Below are positions 12,173 through 23,475 of a stretch of DNA of 64,000 nucleotides, one piece after another. Position 1 is the stretch's first letter. Every line of letters begins with the position of its first letter. Both the position numbers and the translations under genes were made by a program. The notes beneath the pieces are model-generated. The model did no database searches and was not told where the DNA came from. It saw only the letters and a list, made by a program, of their open reading frames with translations. Source of the stretch: Myrica gale (Eukaryota; Streptophyta; Magnoliopsida; Fagales; Myricaceae); the NCBI GenBank assembly GCA_963930655.1, contig OZ005615.1, positions 15,890,001-15,954,000 of the forward strand, read 5' to 3'.

Positions 12173-12849
12173 TTCGGTGTATGACTTTCCCTCTAACTCG
12201 TACTAAAACTGTAACGCCTCCATTTTTCCTACAAAAATAGAAAATAAGATAAAACTAGCACATATGAAACATAAACGCATACGAATGACACATTAAAACT
12301 AATGTTACAATTTACAAAATTTCCCCGTGCATATTCTGGATTTTTATGTACACCAAAAGAAATATAGAACGTACATATTAAAATACCTAAGTTATTTATT
12401 TAAATAATAAATGTAAAAAATATAAATTTATTACTTACTAACAAGGTTCTCGCGCGTTGGAATGACCTCGCTTCCGATGTGTGTACAATCTTTAGCTTAG
12501 GTTTATTCTCCTTGTTGATTGCACTATTCCTCTGCATTATACATTTACAATTGTTACCACAATTAATAATAAAATAAAATAAACGTTCAGGATGGAATAA
12601 AAATGTTTAACCTGAATTTCCTCGCTCACGAATAAATCACAGACACGAGTCCATTATTCTTTGTTCATATCAGGATACGAGCGTTCTAACGCCTCTTCTT
12701 TGGAATTGAACACCGAATAATGTTGGAACATTCTATTTATGTGTCTTGTACATTGTGTTCATCGTGGACGTCATAGTGATGCGACCCTCAGCTCGGTGGT
12801 AATCTAGTTGGAAGTCATCCTTAACATATATAACAGTTAGTACATATAA

Positions 12850-13146
12850 AAGTTTCAACAATTAAAATTTAATAAATTATATTTACCAACACTTGGTTCA
12901 TCACATAAGATTTAACCCCGTCGGGGACCTCCTTCCACTTACTCGTCTCAAATGTGACATGTTTCCAAACAAGCGCACCAATATGACTCGAGAAGATTGA
13001 GGATACAGACAGTTAGCTTTCCTCCGGTGCGAGCCTTGAGTAAGGAAATCTCTTGTTCTACCTCGAACGTGTCTGATTCCGGACGTCGCTACAAATGAAC
13101 AACAATAAATTTTAAGTTCAGTTAAGCCTAGAAATTTAAAAGTCAT
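12850..13146 (-). pseudogene. Transposase_24-like segment of CACTA second ORF
   Basis: One minus-strand frame reads SSHIGALVWKHVTFETSKWK then EVPDGVKSYVMNQVLV. This aligns in pattern with the W..VP....Y....VLV part of the segment at 51430-51675 on the plus strand. Other frames are broken. It is recognised as Transposase_24-like (plant Ptta/En-Spm) by comparison inside this window and by family knowledge. Confidence 0.55.
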
Positions 13147-13496
13147 AATATTTAATCAAGATTGACGGGATAAGATACTTACTAGACTTACTGTGGTAGA
13201 AGACGGTAATTAGTTCCTATCCCTAAGTGAAAGACCCGACACTGCTAGTGTATCGGGACTACGTGTTAACTGATGAATCGCAACAAAGACGTTTCCCTCC
13301 CACCGACATGACGTCGTCCTAGGACCAAATAAATAAATATTAGAGAAAATAAAAGACAATGAATTATGTTATTCAAAATGAATATAAAATAGAAACGCAA
13401 AGTAAATTGAAAAGATAAAGTTACTTTAGTCCTCGGAGTCATATTGTCAGAATCACTACAATCTTCACTACACGATTCTAAGGAATCATCGCTTCC

Positions 13497-14093
13497 TTAT
13501 ACTTCACGTTGTTGTGGACCACTCTCATCGGTTACCGGGACATAAGCCTCAACGTCATTTCTAGTCAACAAGATGATCTCAAAGGAGCTAAAGTAAAAAA
13601 AAAAACTCAATAGACTCATTCTTCTGGTATGCTTCACAGTTCGACAGTCCTTCTCCATCTTTACTAGCTTCCTCCTCAATAGGTAGAATATCATACGTGT
13701 TTCTAGGAGTAATCTTTTGATGAACAATCTTGTAGTGACCGTCCAACTTCATAATATTGATATAAAACACTTGTTCCCCTTAGAAGCTAGCACGAATGGA
13801 TCCTCTTTCTACCACTTTCGAGATGTGTTAATACTAACAAACCGATTACTTTTATCAAAACATAAGTTTTGAGTACTCAAGTCAAACCAGTCACATTTGA
13901 GTAAATAAACTAAATTCTCGCGCAAATAATGTAACGCGTAAATATCCACAACTTGACCATAAAAATAAACATCTTCCCCATCATGGTCCCCCGAAACAAC
14001 CACACCACTATTCTGAGTGTTACGAAATTGTTCACAAAAGATTGTGTGAAACCTGACTCTATTCACTACACACCCAGAATAACAAAGTGCCAC
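13497..14093 (-). pseudogene. CACTA transposase DUF4216-like domain
   Basis: The minus-strand reading contains NSGVVVSGDHDGEDVYFYGQ, VVDIYALHYLRENLVYLLKC and DWFDLSTQ, then VSINTSRKW and, in another frame, FYINIMKLDGHYKIVHQKIT. This is the DUF4216 pattern (spontaneous GVVV..., Y.G...DI..L.Y.......L.KC.WFD). A frameshift and stops break it. It sits 3' of DUF4218 as in intact CACTA transposases. Confidence 0.75.
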
Positions 14094-14662
14094 TGATCTG
14101 AACCGTATGCTGATGCATACAAATTATCTGACACTGAGCCCTAATTTTCAGTACGCATAGTTTGAATCTAAAATAGTAAACACGTGTTCAGTTTGAATCT
14201 AAAAAAATGATCAATTAAAATTAAAAATATATTAGATACCCGATTTCTAAATTATAACGGAAATCCTTCTTGGTGCCTCCTATCAACATTTATTGGTGAT
14301 TGACTCTCCTAATCCCTTCCAAGTGCTCGCTAAAAAGATATAACATATTTTATAATAAATTAAAATATAATGAGCTGATAAGTGTTTAAATGAGCAAATA
14401 TTTTCATAACGCTTACTCTATATGTTGGCTGATTTCTGAACAGTTGTTGAGTACATATCACTGCAATTTTATAAATTCCTATCTATTAAAATCTTGACCC
14501 CTACTAGCTCCTAGCGGGCGAACAGTTTGAGTAAATACAGAAAAATGACAACTTTGATCATTGATGTGGGTATAATTCGGTCTTTTCTATTAAATCTCAT
14601 CTCAACCGTACCAAGACACATTAAGTAAAAAGTTAGACATTCGTTTAACACATATTTCTCTG

Positions 14663-15119
14663 TTATGGAGCCCTCGCACCGTCCTTGTTCTTAACGAAAT
14701 GCTTCATCTTCCCCATATACCTCTCCATTGGATATATCCACCGAAATTGAACTGGACCCCCAAGTTTCACCTCCTGAGGTAAATGAATAGCTAAATGAAC
14801 CATAATAGTAAAAAATGATGGAGGGAATATATGTTTCAACTTGTAAAGAATCATTCTGATGTCCTTCTCTAACTGGTCCACAATGCCTAAACGTATTGTT
14901 CTTGAGCACAAGTCTTTGAAGAATGAGCTCAATTCAGTCAACACTATACATACTTCGTTTCCTAACAACCTGTGTATCATTGTAGGTAACAGTCGCGGCA
15001 ACTAGACATGTGAGTCGTGACTCTTCAAACCTATTATCTTCTCTTCTTTTATATTCACGCACCGGGATATGTTTGAGGCGTATCCATCTAGAAACTTGAC
15101 ACCCTTTAGCCATTCTCAA
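14663..15119 (-). pseudogene. CACTA transposase DUF4218-like domain
   Basis: The minus-strand reading contains LTELSSFFKDLCSRTIRLGI, KDIRMILYKLKHIFPPSFFT, MVHLAIHLPQEVKLGGPVQF and RWIYPMERYMGKMKHFVKNK, the typical DUF4218 signature of plant CACTA tnp2 proteins. The longest open part is 112 codons. The region upstream on this strand (15001-15119) is frameshifted, and the catalytic tnp2 domain that should precede it is absent. Confidence 0.85.
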
Positions 15120-15129
15120 TGTTTCCTTT

Positions 15130-15985
15130 TGTTCACAGTTGATATTTTAATGATTTCAATAAATGGATTAAGTTTACAAAACATACATCTAAAAAGACAG
15201 ACATTTCTATCAAAGAGACAAAGACTAGAAGATTGAAGATCAAGAAGATGCAGGGAGCTCAAAAGTGAAGTTTCAAGACCTTAGGGTATAAACCTTGTAA
15301 CTCTTAGTTTCACTTTTGGCAAGGATTTGAATCACACTTGCATATCTTTCAAAATGTACATAAGTTATTTTACCTTTTGCTTGAAAGATCAACATGATTT
15401 TAAATGGTTTCAAAGAACCTGAATCAGACTCTCAAACCTTTTATATACTTATGAGAAGTTAGTCTTTAAAATTGGGTGTTTCAAAGTGTTAAAAAATGTG
15501 GTTTTAATTAAACACAATCTTCTTCTTAAGTTGAGGAGGTCGACCGAATGGTGAAGCGGTCGACCGGTCCTTAACTGCTTCATATAGCGATCGACCAATT
15601 GTTTTTCAAAATATAGTCGTTCTAATTTCTGACACTATGACAGTTGGGTAATACTTTAAGCGGTCGACCGACTCGTTTTGACAGACGACCCCCAACGGCT
15701 AGTTTTCTATTGTAGCCTATAAAAAGTCCTTCTTAACGTCTAAAAACAAAGGAGAACGACCATATATCATTTAGATAGCTTAAGAAATATATTGAACCTT
15801 ATTATTCCTTATTTCTCATATCATTCACACAAATTATATTTTTACATCCTTGTCATTGTGTGAATCAAGAGATAGAGCTTTTCATTTTCTTATCCATTCT
15901 TTGAGAGAGTTTGTTTCTTGTATCTTCCTATCCAAAAGAGGTGTTTCCTATTGTAAAGATTAATTTTTACATAACTTTTGGCGGT
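15130..15985 (+). mobile_element. Putative LTR relic (Copia-like)
   Basis: The block has several GGTCGACCG-type motifs (15540-15670), a TATA-like GCCTATAAAAAGTCC at 15715-15729 and a downstream leader-like stretch. This resembles the promoter half of a Copia LTR. It interrupts the CACTA relic at its left. No paired LTR, primer-binding site or coding region was found, so the assignment rests on general appearance. Confidence 0.35.
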
Positions 15986-16289
15986 TTGGGAGGCCACGAC
16001 GAACCCCCTAGCTAGCTCCCCGACCTTGGCTTCGCCCTTATGGCCTATGTCCATTCGGATCGAATCGAGCCCCGTATAACAAAGCATCATGCAAATGAAT
16101 TTGTTAGAGACCAAGGACAAAATTATCTAGATAAGCTTTACTTACTTATAAATAATTGTAGTGATGATTAATTATAGATATCACCAATACGTGAGAGTCA
16201 CTAATTAGTAGTCGAAAGAGGTAGGAAGAAAAGCCAATTGAAACCATAGATCTTTATTCTAGTTAAAAACAAAAAAAGACCATAGTTTT
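15986..16289. other. Unassigned spacer between LTR-like relic and CACTA terminus
   Basis: It contains a short GC-richer stretch (15985-16080) without a recognisable product, then AT-rich DNA. Nothing further can be supported. Confidence 0.4.
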
Positions 16290-17224
16290 CACTACAACAA
16301 ATATAGTTTTAGGTGACAAACTTTTGGGCGTCAAACCAAATTTTGTCACCTAAAGTGAACTTTCTATAACAAAATATTAATTTTTTCACCCAAAACCATA
16401 CAGGAAAACCAAAACCTTCCGGACAGGCCAAAAATACGTTCGGACGTATTTCTGGTGTGACGACAAACACGCGTCGAATGAGTGACGATAAAACTCGTCA
16501 CAAAAAATAAAATTGAGTCCGGACGAACAATAACCCGTTCGGACTCTTTGCAGAGTGACAAATTCCAAATCATCGTAACTAATTGACAATTAGAATCGTC
16601 ACAATTTTTACAATACCGTCCAGAATCTTTTTGTAACACGTCCGAACTGACATTGCCTGACAAATAATAATCGTCAGGATATAGTGAGAAATTAAAATCA
16701 TCATGAACAACACTCTATTATGTCCGAATGTTATCAATAGCGTTCCAACGAAAAATATTATATCGTCCGGACGGTATGAAAAAGGTCTGCACAATTATCA
16801 ATGCTTCTTCCGCGAATCATGTGGTTCCATGTTGCAAAACTTTAGACATGTGACATTGATACCGTCTGGACCAATAATTAGAGTCTGGACCGTATAAGTT
16901 CTAGAACCTTTTCGAAACGGGCATATTTAATGAGGTTAAATTTGATAAGGCCAGGTGTGAATATAACAGCTGAGAAGAGTATGCACGGTAATACAGGCGT
17001 TCCAACGGTGACTGCTTTTCAATTTATTGCATTTTGATTCAATACCGTCTGCACGGTAATATGGTGTTCATCAAAAAACGTTCAGACACTGTTTTACACC
17101 GTCCGGACGTTGAATATTTGGTCCCGAAGGTAATTTTACTTCGGACGTTTTCTTTAACGTTCGAACTGCCTAAAATTTAAACGACGCATTTTGAAGTATC
17201 ACCAATGTCGAGGGACAAACAGAG
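16290..17224 (+). mobile_element. CACTA 5' terminus and subterminal region
   Basis: CACTACAACAAATATAGTTT starts at 16290 and is followed by TTAGGTGACAAA and TTTTGTCACCTAAAGTG, the same inner motif as the terminus at 10857. About 0.8 kb of subterminal motifs (CGTCCGGAC, CGTTCGGAC and decayed versions, both orientations) follow, the usual TnpA-binding-type layout. Its 3' partner is not certain. The best candidate is the truncated end near 36935, with the Gypsy insertion inside. Confidence 0.75.
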
Positions 17225-17467
17225 TGACCAGCTTGGGCAGACGCCTATTTAGCGGAGTTAAACGAGAGTATTCGGGCGATAGTGAAGCCAACGCATTCGT
17301 TGCGCATGGAGCTGCAATGCCGCTTAACCGATCTTGAGACCAAACTTGCTCTAACAGATAGGGCTATAACGGAATAGTTGAATATCATGCTGATAGAACT
17401 AATAAGGATGAGAGAACAATTGTCTCAGTTGTCCCAATCTGTTCATACCGCTCCGAAACAATTGTAG
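17225..17467 (+). pseudogene. Coiled-coil C-terminal part of a CACTA-associated ORF, split by the Gypsy insertion
   Basis: One frame reads PAWADAYLAELNESIRAIVK, PTHSLRMELQCRLTDLETKL, then a stop within an amphipathic stretch ending SVHTAPKQL and a TAG. It aligns with the C-terminus of the PF20167-type ORF at 30350-30655 (PSWMDGMMTEL, PTHVMVSDISRRLTALE). The Gypsy element begins 4 nt after this block, and 27461-27555 resumes the same kind of sequence in a shifted frame. It is a decayed gene. Confidence 0.6.
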
Positions 17468-17470
17468 ACA

Positions 17471-18024
17471 TGTGAGACCCCGATTTTCTCCTACGTAATT
17501 TCTTATGTATTATCTTTTATTTTCCAATGTAATAGCTTTTATTTCTTCATGGGGCTATGTTTTTGGCCAATGTATGGCCTAATCCTTATGTTATGGTATT
17601 TCGATTAAAATGAGATTTTATTCCATAAAATCTCTTTAAATAATTTTAATGCCATTTTATGCAAGTTAAAATTATATTTATTATAGGAGCCGAAATTTCA
17701 AGTAAGTTTCTCTCTTACAATTTATAATTTTCATTTACTTAATATGTTTCATGGACCATAGAATTTGAATTATGATTTAATAATTTCCTTGTATAAGCCG
17801 AAATTGATTAATGGATTAAATGATGAAATTCTTTTGAATACATGAATTGAATATTTTTATAGCTTTTATATGTGACATGTATTATTACCATGTGGCCTAT
17901 ATTATTAATAGAATTTCCATTTGAATATTCAATGATAAGCTATGTATTTATGTGATAAGTCTAAGAGAAGATTTAATTGATAAGCACACTTGCTTATCAT
18001 GGTGATAAGCAAGCATGATGATAG
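17471..18024 (+). repeat. Truncated 5' LTR
   Basis: It starts TGTGAGACCCCGATTTTCTC and matches 23476-24029 without a visible difference. It ends in GATGATAG, after which the 3' LTR continues GTTAGGAAAC while this copy changes to gag coding sequence. No obvious microhomology beyond one or two bases marks the junction. Confidence 0.95.
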
Positions 18025-18026
18025 TT

Positions 18027-20627
18027 GCCGAGCACGTGCAGCCGGGTGCCCATGCTGAAGGGGCCCGAGGACGCCCTGAGGGGTGTACGTTCGACCAGTT
18101 CAATCGCCAGCACCCGCCAGTGTACAACGGCAAGGGAGATGTCATACTAGCAGAAAATTGACTGGTGGAGATAAAAGAACTACTTGAGGTCTTGGGGTGT
18201 ACCGAGGCCCAAAAGTTAAGCTATGCTACCTTCAAGCTGCAAGGGGACGCCAGAAGATGGTGGCAGTCCGAGAAAGTGTTGCTGGGTCAGGAACTGGGAG
18301 AGCAGCCCATAACCTGGGAGAGGTTCCAGCAAGAATTTCTAGATCGTTATTTCCTACGAACGACTCGGGAAGCGAAGGCAAGGGAATTCGCTACCCTAAC
18401 CCAAGGTGCCATGACGGTGGAGCAGTACGCAGGCCGGTTCATGGAGCTGGTGCGGTTTACCCCGTACTTGGTGCCAGATGAGGAAAGGAAGGCCCGAAAG
18501 TTTGAAGAAGGGCTACACCCACGGGTCTATGACAGGGTGTATAGTCATAATCTTAAAACCCTGGCAGAAGTGATTGAACGGGCAGTGATAGTGGAGAAAG
18601 GACTGCAGAGGATAGCAGTCTATCATGACCAGCAGAAGAGGAAGGCTCCTTCCAACCCAGCCATTCCGCAGATGCCCTGGAAGAAAAGTAGGCCAGAGCC
18701 ATCACAGAGGCAGCCTCAGAGGCCGAATCAGAGGCCGAACCCGAGGCCGAACCAGAGGCCTGGTGGAGCGCAGAATGCCGGAGGGAATCAGTTTCCTCTG
18801 TGCAATAAGTGCAACAAGAGACACCCAGGGGAGTGTAGGCAGGGCTTATGTTTTAAATGCGGGAAGCCTGGTCACTTCGCCAGAGACTGTAGGAGTGCAG
18901 GCAGCTCAAACCAAGCACCCCGACCCCCACAGCAGAACAATGCAAGGAGGCAAGGAGGCCCAACACAGGCGAGGTTATATGCAATGACTCCGGAGGACGC
19001 GGAGAACCAGAATCGAGTGGTGGCAGGTAAGTTGCCTTTGCCCCAGGGGGAAGCCCTAGTTCTGTTTGATTCAGGGGCCACGCATTCATTCATTGCATCA
19101 GCATATTGCAAGACACATGCCTTAAATAGTGAGTTGTTGGATTGTGATGTCCTTGTGTCAACGCCCGCTGGGGGAAAAGTCGAATGTAGCCGGATGGTGA
19201 AGGACTATCCGATAGAAGTAGAAGGGCAAGTCATATTGGCTGATTTGATAGTTATGGAGATGGGAGGATTTGATATCATCCTAGGTATGGATTGGTTGTC
19301 GAAGCATGGTGCCAATATTCGGTGCTATGAGAAGAAGGTCTTGTTCCAAAAGGAGGGGAGACCAGATTGTTGTTTCACTGGTATGAGGAAGATGGAACGA
19401 AGGCCATCAATTGTCTCGGCCCTGCAAGCTAAGAGATTGTTGCAAGGAGGGCACGAGGGAATTCTAGTATGGGCAAGTGATACGCGAAGTGATACGCAGA
19501 ACGAGGTCCCTGCGTTTGATCAAACCCCAATAGTGACTGAGTTTCCGGATGTATTCCCGGAAGACTTACCGGGGTCACCGCCGGATAGGGAGGTGGAGTT
19601 CGGAATTGAATTGGAAGCTGGGACAGTCCCGATTTCCAAGGTGTCGTATCGAATGGCTCCGGCAGAGCTAAATGAGCTGAAGGTTCAATTGGAGGATCTC
19701 TTGGAAAAGGGATTTATAAGGCCGAGTGTGTCGCCTTGGGGAGCACCGATCCTGTTTGTGAAAAAGAAGGACGGGAGTCTCCGGATGTGCATTGATTATA
19801 GGGAGTTGAATAAGGTGACCGTGAAGAATAGGTACCCGCTACCTCGCATTGACGATTTGTTCGATCAATTGCAGGGGGCACAAATATTTTTAAGAATTGA
19901 TTTGAGGTCGGGTTACCACCAGTTGAAGGTTAAGGAGGGAGATATATCTAAGACGGCCTTTCGAACCCGATATGGTCATTATGAGTTTTTGGTGATGCCA
20001 TTTGGGTTAACTAATGCCCCGGCCGCATTTATGGACTTGATGAATCGAGCGTTCAGGGAGTTCCTGGATAAATTTGTGGTGGTATTCATAGACGATATTC
20101 TGATTTATTCTCGGAACCAGGAGGAGCATGAGGAGCATCTCAGGATTGTTTTGCAGATCCTAAGGGAGAAGAAGTTGTATGCTAAATTCTCCAAGTGCGA
20201 GTTTTGGTTGCAGCAAGTCCGATTTTTAGGGCATGTAGTGTTGGGAGAAGGGATTGCTGTAGATCCCGGAAAGGTTGATGCGGTTTTCAAATGGCCTAGA
20301 CCTACAAATGTTAAGGAGATAAGGAGTTTCCTGGGGTTAGCAGGGTATTACCGGAGGTTTATCAAGGAATTTTCAAAGATAGCTATGCCGATGACCTCGT
20401 TGACCAAGAAGAACGTTAAGTTCGATTGGACAGACGAGTGTGAGCAAAGTTTCCAGACATTAAAGGCTCATCTAGTTACTGCCCCGGTATTAGCATTGCC
20501 CTCGAAACATGGGGAGTACGAGATCTATATGGACGCCTCAAAACACGGTCTTGGGTGTGTGTTGATGCAAGATAAGAGGGTCATAGCCTATGCATCGAGG
20601 CAACTGAGGCCCCACGAGGTGAATTAA
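18027..20627 (+). pseudogene. Gypsy gag-pol, first part (Gag, zinc knuckles, protease, RT, start of RNase H)
   Basis: The gag frame is already open at 18027 (AEHVQPGAHAEG...). It is interrupted by TGA at 18159-18161, where relatives have Trp, and then stays open to TAA at 20625-20627. Parts in order are: a retrotransposon gag domain ([13 protein letters not shown]); two Cys motifs ([12 protein letters not shown] about 18802, [14 protein letters not shown] 18849-18890); an aspartic protease (DSGATHSF about 19068); reverse transcriptase ([36 protein letters not shown] at 20081-20110); and RNase H ([13 protein letters not shown]). The normal protein is one Gag-Pol chain. The gag start is lost through the deletion that also removed most of the 5' LTR. 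Confidence 0.95.
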
Positions 20628-22403
20628 CCCGCTCACGACTTGGAGTTGGCTGCAGTCGTGCATGCTCTGAAAATATGGAGGCATTATCTCTATGGGGTTA
20701 AGTGCGAGATATTTACGGACCATAAGAGCCTCAAGTACTTCAACACTCAGAAGGACCTGAATATGAGGCAACGGCGCTGGTTGGAGTTGATTAAGGACTA
20801 TGATTGCACCATTAGCTACCATCCTGGGAAAGCTAACGTGGTGGCTGATGCTTTAAGCCGAAAGTCGGCTGAAACGAATGTCGTGGAGGTAGTGGCTAAG
20901 GAGATCATGGAGGACCTAAAGAGAGAGGAGATCACGCTTGTATTGGCCGACCGGTATGTTTCCATCGCAGGGCTGTCATTGCAACCATCGCTGGAAGTGC
21001 GAATCTGCGAGGCCCAGAAGAGCGATGCGGTGATAGTAGGGATTAGGGAAAGGATTGAGAAGAATAATGATCCCGATTTTGAGGATAGGGATGGAGTGCT
21101 AAGGTACCGTAATAGAATATGTGTCCCTGGTGATGGGGGAATCAAGGAGTTGATTTTGGCAGAGGCGCATACTACGCCCTATACCATCCACCCTGGAGGG
21201 ACGAAGATGTATCAGGACATCAAGAAAGTTTACTGGTGGCCGAACATGAAGAGAGAGATTGCGGAGTATGTTGCTCGATGTCTGACTTGTCAGAGAGTGA
21301 AAGCAGAACACCAGAGGCCAGCAGGAACATTGAAGCCTCTGGAGATCCCTGAATGGAAGTGGGAAGGAATAGCCATGGATTTCGTAGTAGGGCTACCAAG
21401 AACGTCAGCTGGCTACGATGCGATATGGGTAGTGGTGGACCAATTGACCAAGTCAGCCCACTTTCTGCCCATCAGGGTGAAGTATACCCCGGAAAGGCTA
21501 GCTGAAGTTTATCTCCAAGAAATTGTGAGGCTCCATGGCATACCAAAGAGCATAGTGTCGGATAGGGATCCGAGATTTAAGTCGAGGTTTTGGAAAAGAT
21601 TGCAGGAGTCCCTAGGCACTAAGTTGAATTTTAGCACTGCTTTCCACCCACAAACGGATGGCCAATCTGAGCTGACCATTCAAATTTTGGAAGACATGCT
21701 CCGAGCGTGTATCATTGACTTCAAGGGTAGCTGGGCTCAATATTTGCCGTTAGCAGAGTTCGCATATAACAACAGTTTCCAATCAAGTATTGGCATGGCA
21801 CCGTATGAAGCTTTGTATGGAAGGAGGTGTAGGTCGCCATTATATTGGGATGAAGTAGGAGAAGGGAGACTGTTGGGGCCGGAGATGATTTTGCAGACAA
21901 AAGAGAAAATTCGGTTGATCAAAGAAAGCCTTATTACGGCCCAAAGTCGGCAAAAGAGTTATGCGGACAATCGAAGAAGAGAGTTGGCCTTTGAGGAAGG
22001 AAGTAAAGTGTTTTTAAAGATTTCTCCAACAAAGGGGGTAGCACGATTCGGGAAGAAGGGGAAGCTTCAACCCCGATTTATAGGACCTTTCGAGATCCTG
22101 GAGCGTGTTGGACCAATGGCGTATAGGCTGGCCTTACCGCCATCAATTGCGGGAGTACATGATGTGTTCCACGTATCGCTCCTACGCAAATACGTGTCCG
22201 ACCCTACCCATGTGTTAGAATATGAGCCTTTACAGATTAAGGAAAACCTTACCTATGTGGAGGAGCCAGTAAGGATCATCGATAGAAAGGAGCAACAATT
22301 GCGGACCAAGGTGATACCACTTGTGAAGGTTCTATAGAAGAATCATGGGGTAGAGGAGGCATCTTGGGAGTTGGAAAGCGATATGTACGAGAAGTACCCC
22401 TAG
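20625..22403 (+). pseudogene. Gypsy pol, second part (RNase H end, integrase, chromodomain-like tail)
   Basis: This continues in the same frame after TAA 20625-20627, where relatives have Tyr in RPHEVNYPAHDLEL. Visible are the RNase H tail ([25 protein letters not shown]), the integrase zinc-binding HHCC region (21165-21300, ending [13 protein letters not shown]) and the DDE core ([28 protein letters not shown]). The C-terminal RFIGPFEIL ... [12 protein letters not shown] block leads into a chromodomain-like tail broken by TAG at 22335-22337 (VKVL*KNHGVEEASWELES). A further TAG lies at 22401-22403 after EKYP, where relatives often have another residue. Every lesion is a stop in an otherwise unshifted frame. 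Confidence 0.95.
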
Positions 22404-22583
22404 TTAAAAGGAGAATAGGATCCGAATATTTATTTCCTTCCTTATTGATTGAATGTTTGACATGTATGAGTGTTATTGTTTGATAATTGTGCTTGACTTC
22501 CTTATATAAAGAATGCTAATTCTTTGTGATACATGGTGATATTTTGTATATACACATGACTGACCGTTGTATTATGTTGTCAG

Positions 22584-23435
22584 ATGCCGCCGAGTAGTCG
22601 ACCCCCTCGTTCCCAGCATTCGGGTACACCTTCTCAGAGAAGGATGACAGCACCCGAGTATCGCAGCCTGTTCAGGGTTAACCATAGAACCCAAGGTTCG
22701 ACGAGACAGTCGGGAAGCCATGAGGCTCCGACTCACGCATCGCATGAGACAGATAGAGGGGACCCGCGAAGAGCGTATCAAACCCATGTGTCGTATTGGC
22801 AGCAAGGCATGGCGGGGACGTACCAGCCCCCGCCACCCCCGGCACCTGACCAACCTGGACCTTCCAGGTGGGGTCAACCCTTATCTCCAGATTGTTCTGG
22901 ATATCTAGAGGGTATTTATTGGCCAGAGTCGCCAATAAATGTCATTCCCTTAAGGACCATGTTACCCGAAAACTTTGAGGAAGATCCGGAAAAGGATCCA
23001 GAGGAGGACCCAGAGGAGGATCCGGAAGAGGATCCGTAAGAAGACCCCATGGAACAACATCCGATACCTAGTGAAACTAGAGAACGATCCCAAGAAAAAC
23101 CTAGACGTAGTAACTCGAGACGTGAGTGTACACCTAGGCGATGTAACGAGAGAAGACATCGTAGAAGAGTTAGGGCTCAAGACGCTGGATCGGAGACCCA
23201 CTTTTCGTCACAAGAAGTAGAGTCTAGACCTAGGTTTCATGGACCACCCGAGAACGTCATCCATGACCCTAGTCTAGATGAACCAAGCCAAGGAATCAGA
23301 TCGCAATCTTGGACGGGGAGTAATTCCCCAGATCACGTTTACCAGGGAGAGATTAGTAGTGGGACAAGCACTAATGTTCGTCCCAACCCCCATTGTCCTA
23401 CACCTACGCAATCAGGACAAAATTTCTGGTGGTAA
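22584..23435 (+). pseudogene. Extra sense ORF between pol and 3' LTR (two open parts, one stop)
   Basis: The frame starts with ATG at 22584 directly after TATTATGTTGTCAG, a good splice-acceptor match. It runs 151 codons to TAA 23037-23039 and then a further 132 codons to 23435, just before the polypurine tract. The predicted protein is not recognised. It has a basic Ser/Pro/Arg-rich N-terminus, a PPPPPAPDQPGP stretch, an acidic run of about six EEDP-type repeats (the stop replaces a Glu codon in it), and an Arg-rich then Ser/Pro-rich end. It has no membrane segment, so it is unlike an envelope protein. Additional ORFs are known in other Gypsy lineages such as Tat/Ogre. Its function here is unknown. 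Confidence 0.6.
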
Positions 23436-23459
23436 AAGAAATTCCGAGGTCGGAATTTT

Positions 23460-23475
23460 TATAAGGAGGGGAGAA
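23460..23475 (+). promoter_or_regulatory. Polypurine tract
   Basis: TATAAGGAGGGGAGAA immediately precedes the TGTGAG start of the 3' LTR, as needed for plus-strand priming. Confidence 0.85.

Larger units (their letters stand above)
10857..15119 (-). mobile_element. CACTA (En/Spm) transposon, 3' part, minus strand
   Basis: The left end starts with CACTACAAGGAAAAAGAC, a classic CACTA terminus. Subterminal repeats follow (GTCACC, CGTTCGGAC and CGTCCGNACGG variants) to about 11540. Reading on the minus strand, the body carries DUF4218, DUF4216, a Transposase_24-like segment and a coiled-coil C-terminus, the order expected after the tnp2 catalytic domain. The tnp2 domain and the opposite terminus are missing, and unrelated LTR-like DNA begins near 15130. 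The copy is therefore truncated. It is related to the plus-strand copy at 33007-36935, which ends in matching subterminal sequence. Confidence 0.85.

Noticed and set aside
13731..13738. TTGTAGTG as a CACTA right end
   Set aside because: It lies inside the antisense DUF4216 coding sequence.
16157..16165. TTGTAGTG as a CACTA right end
   Set aside because: No subterminal motifs or GTCACC-type inner terminus precede it.
18197..18987. Extra plus-strand ORFs overlapping gag
   Set aside because: Shadow frames of the gag coding sequence; composition reflects the codon bias of the true frame.
20816..21145. Minus-strand ORF inside pol
   Set aside because: It is antisense to the clear integrase/RNase H frame and has no family marks of its own.
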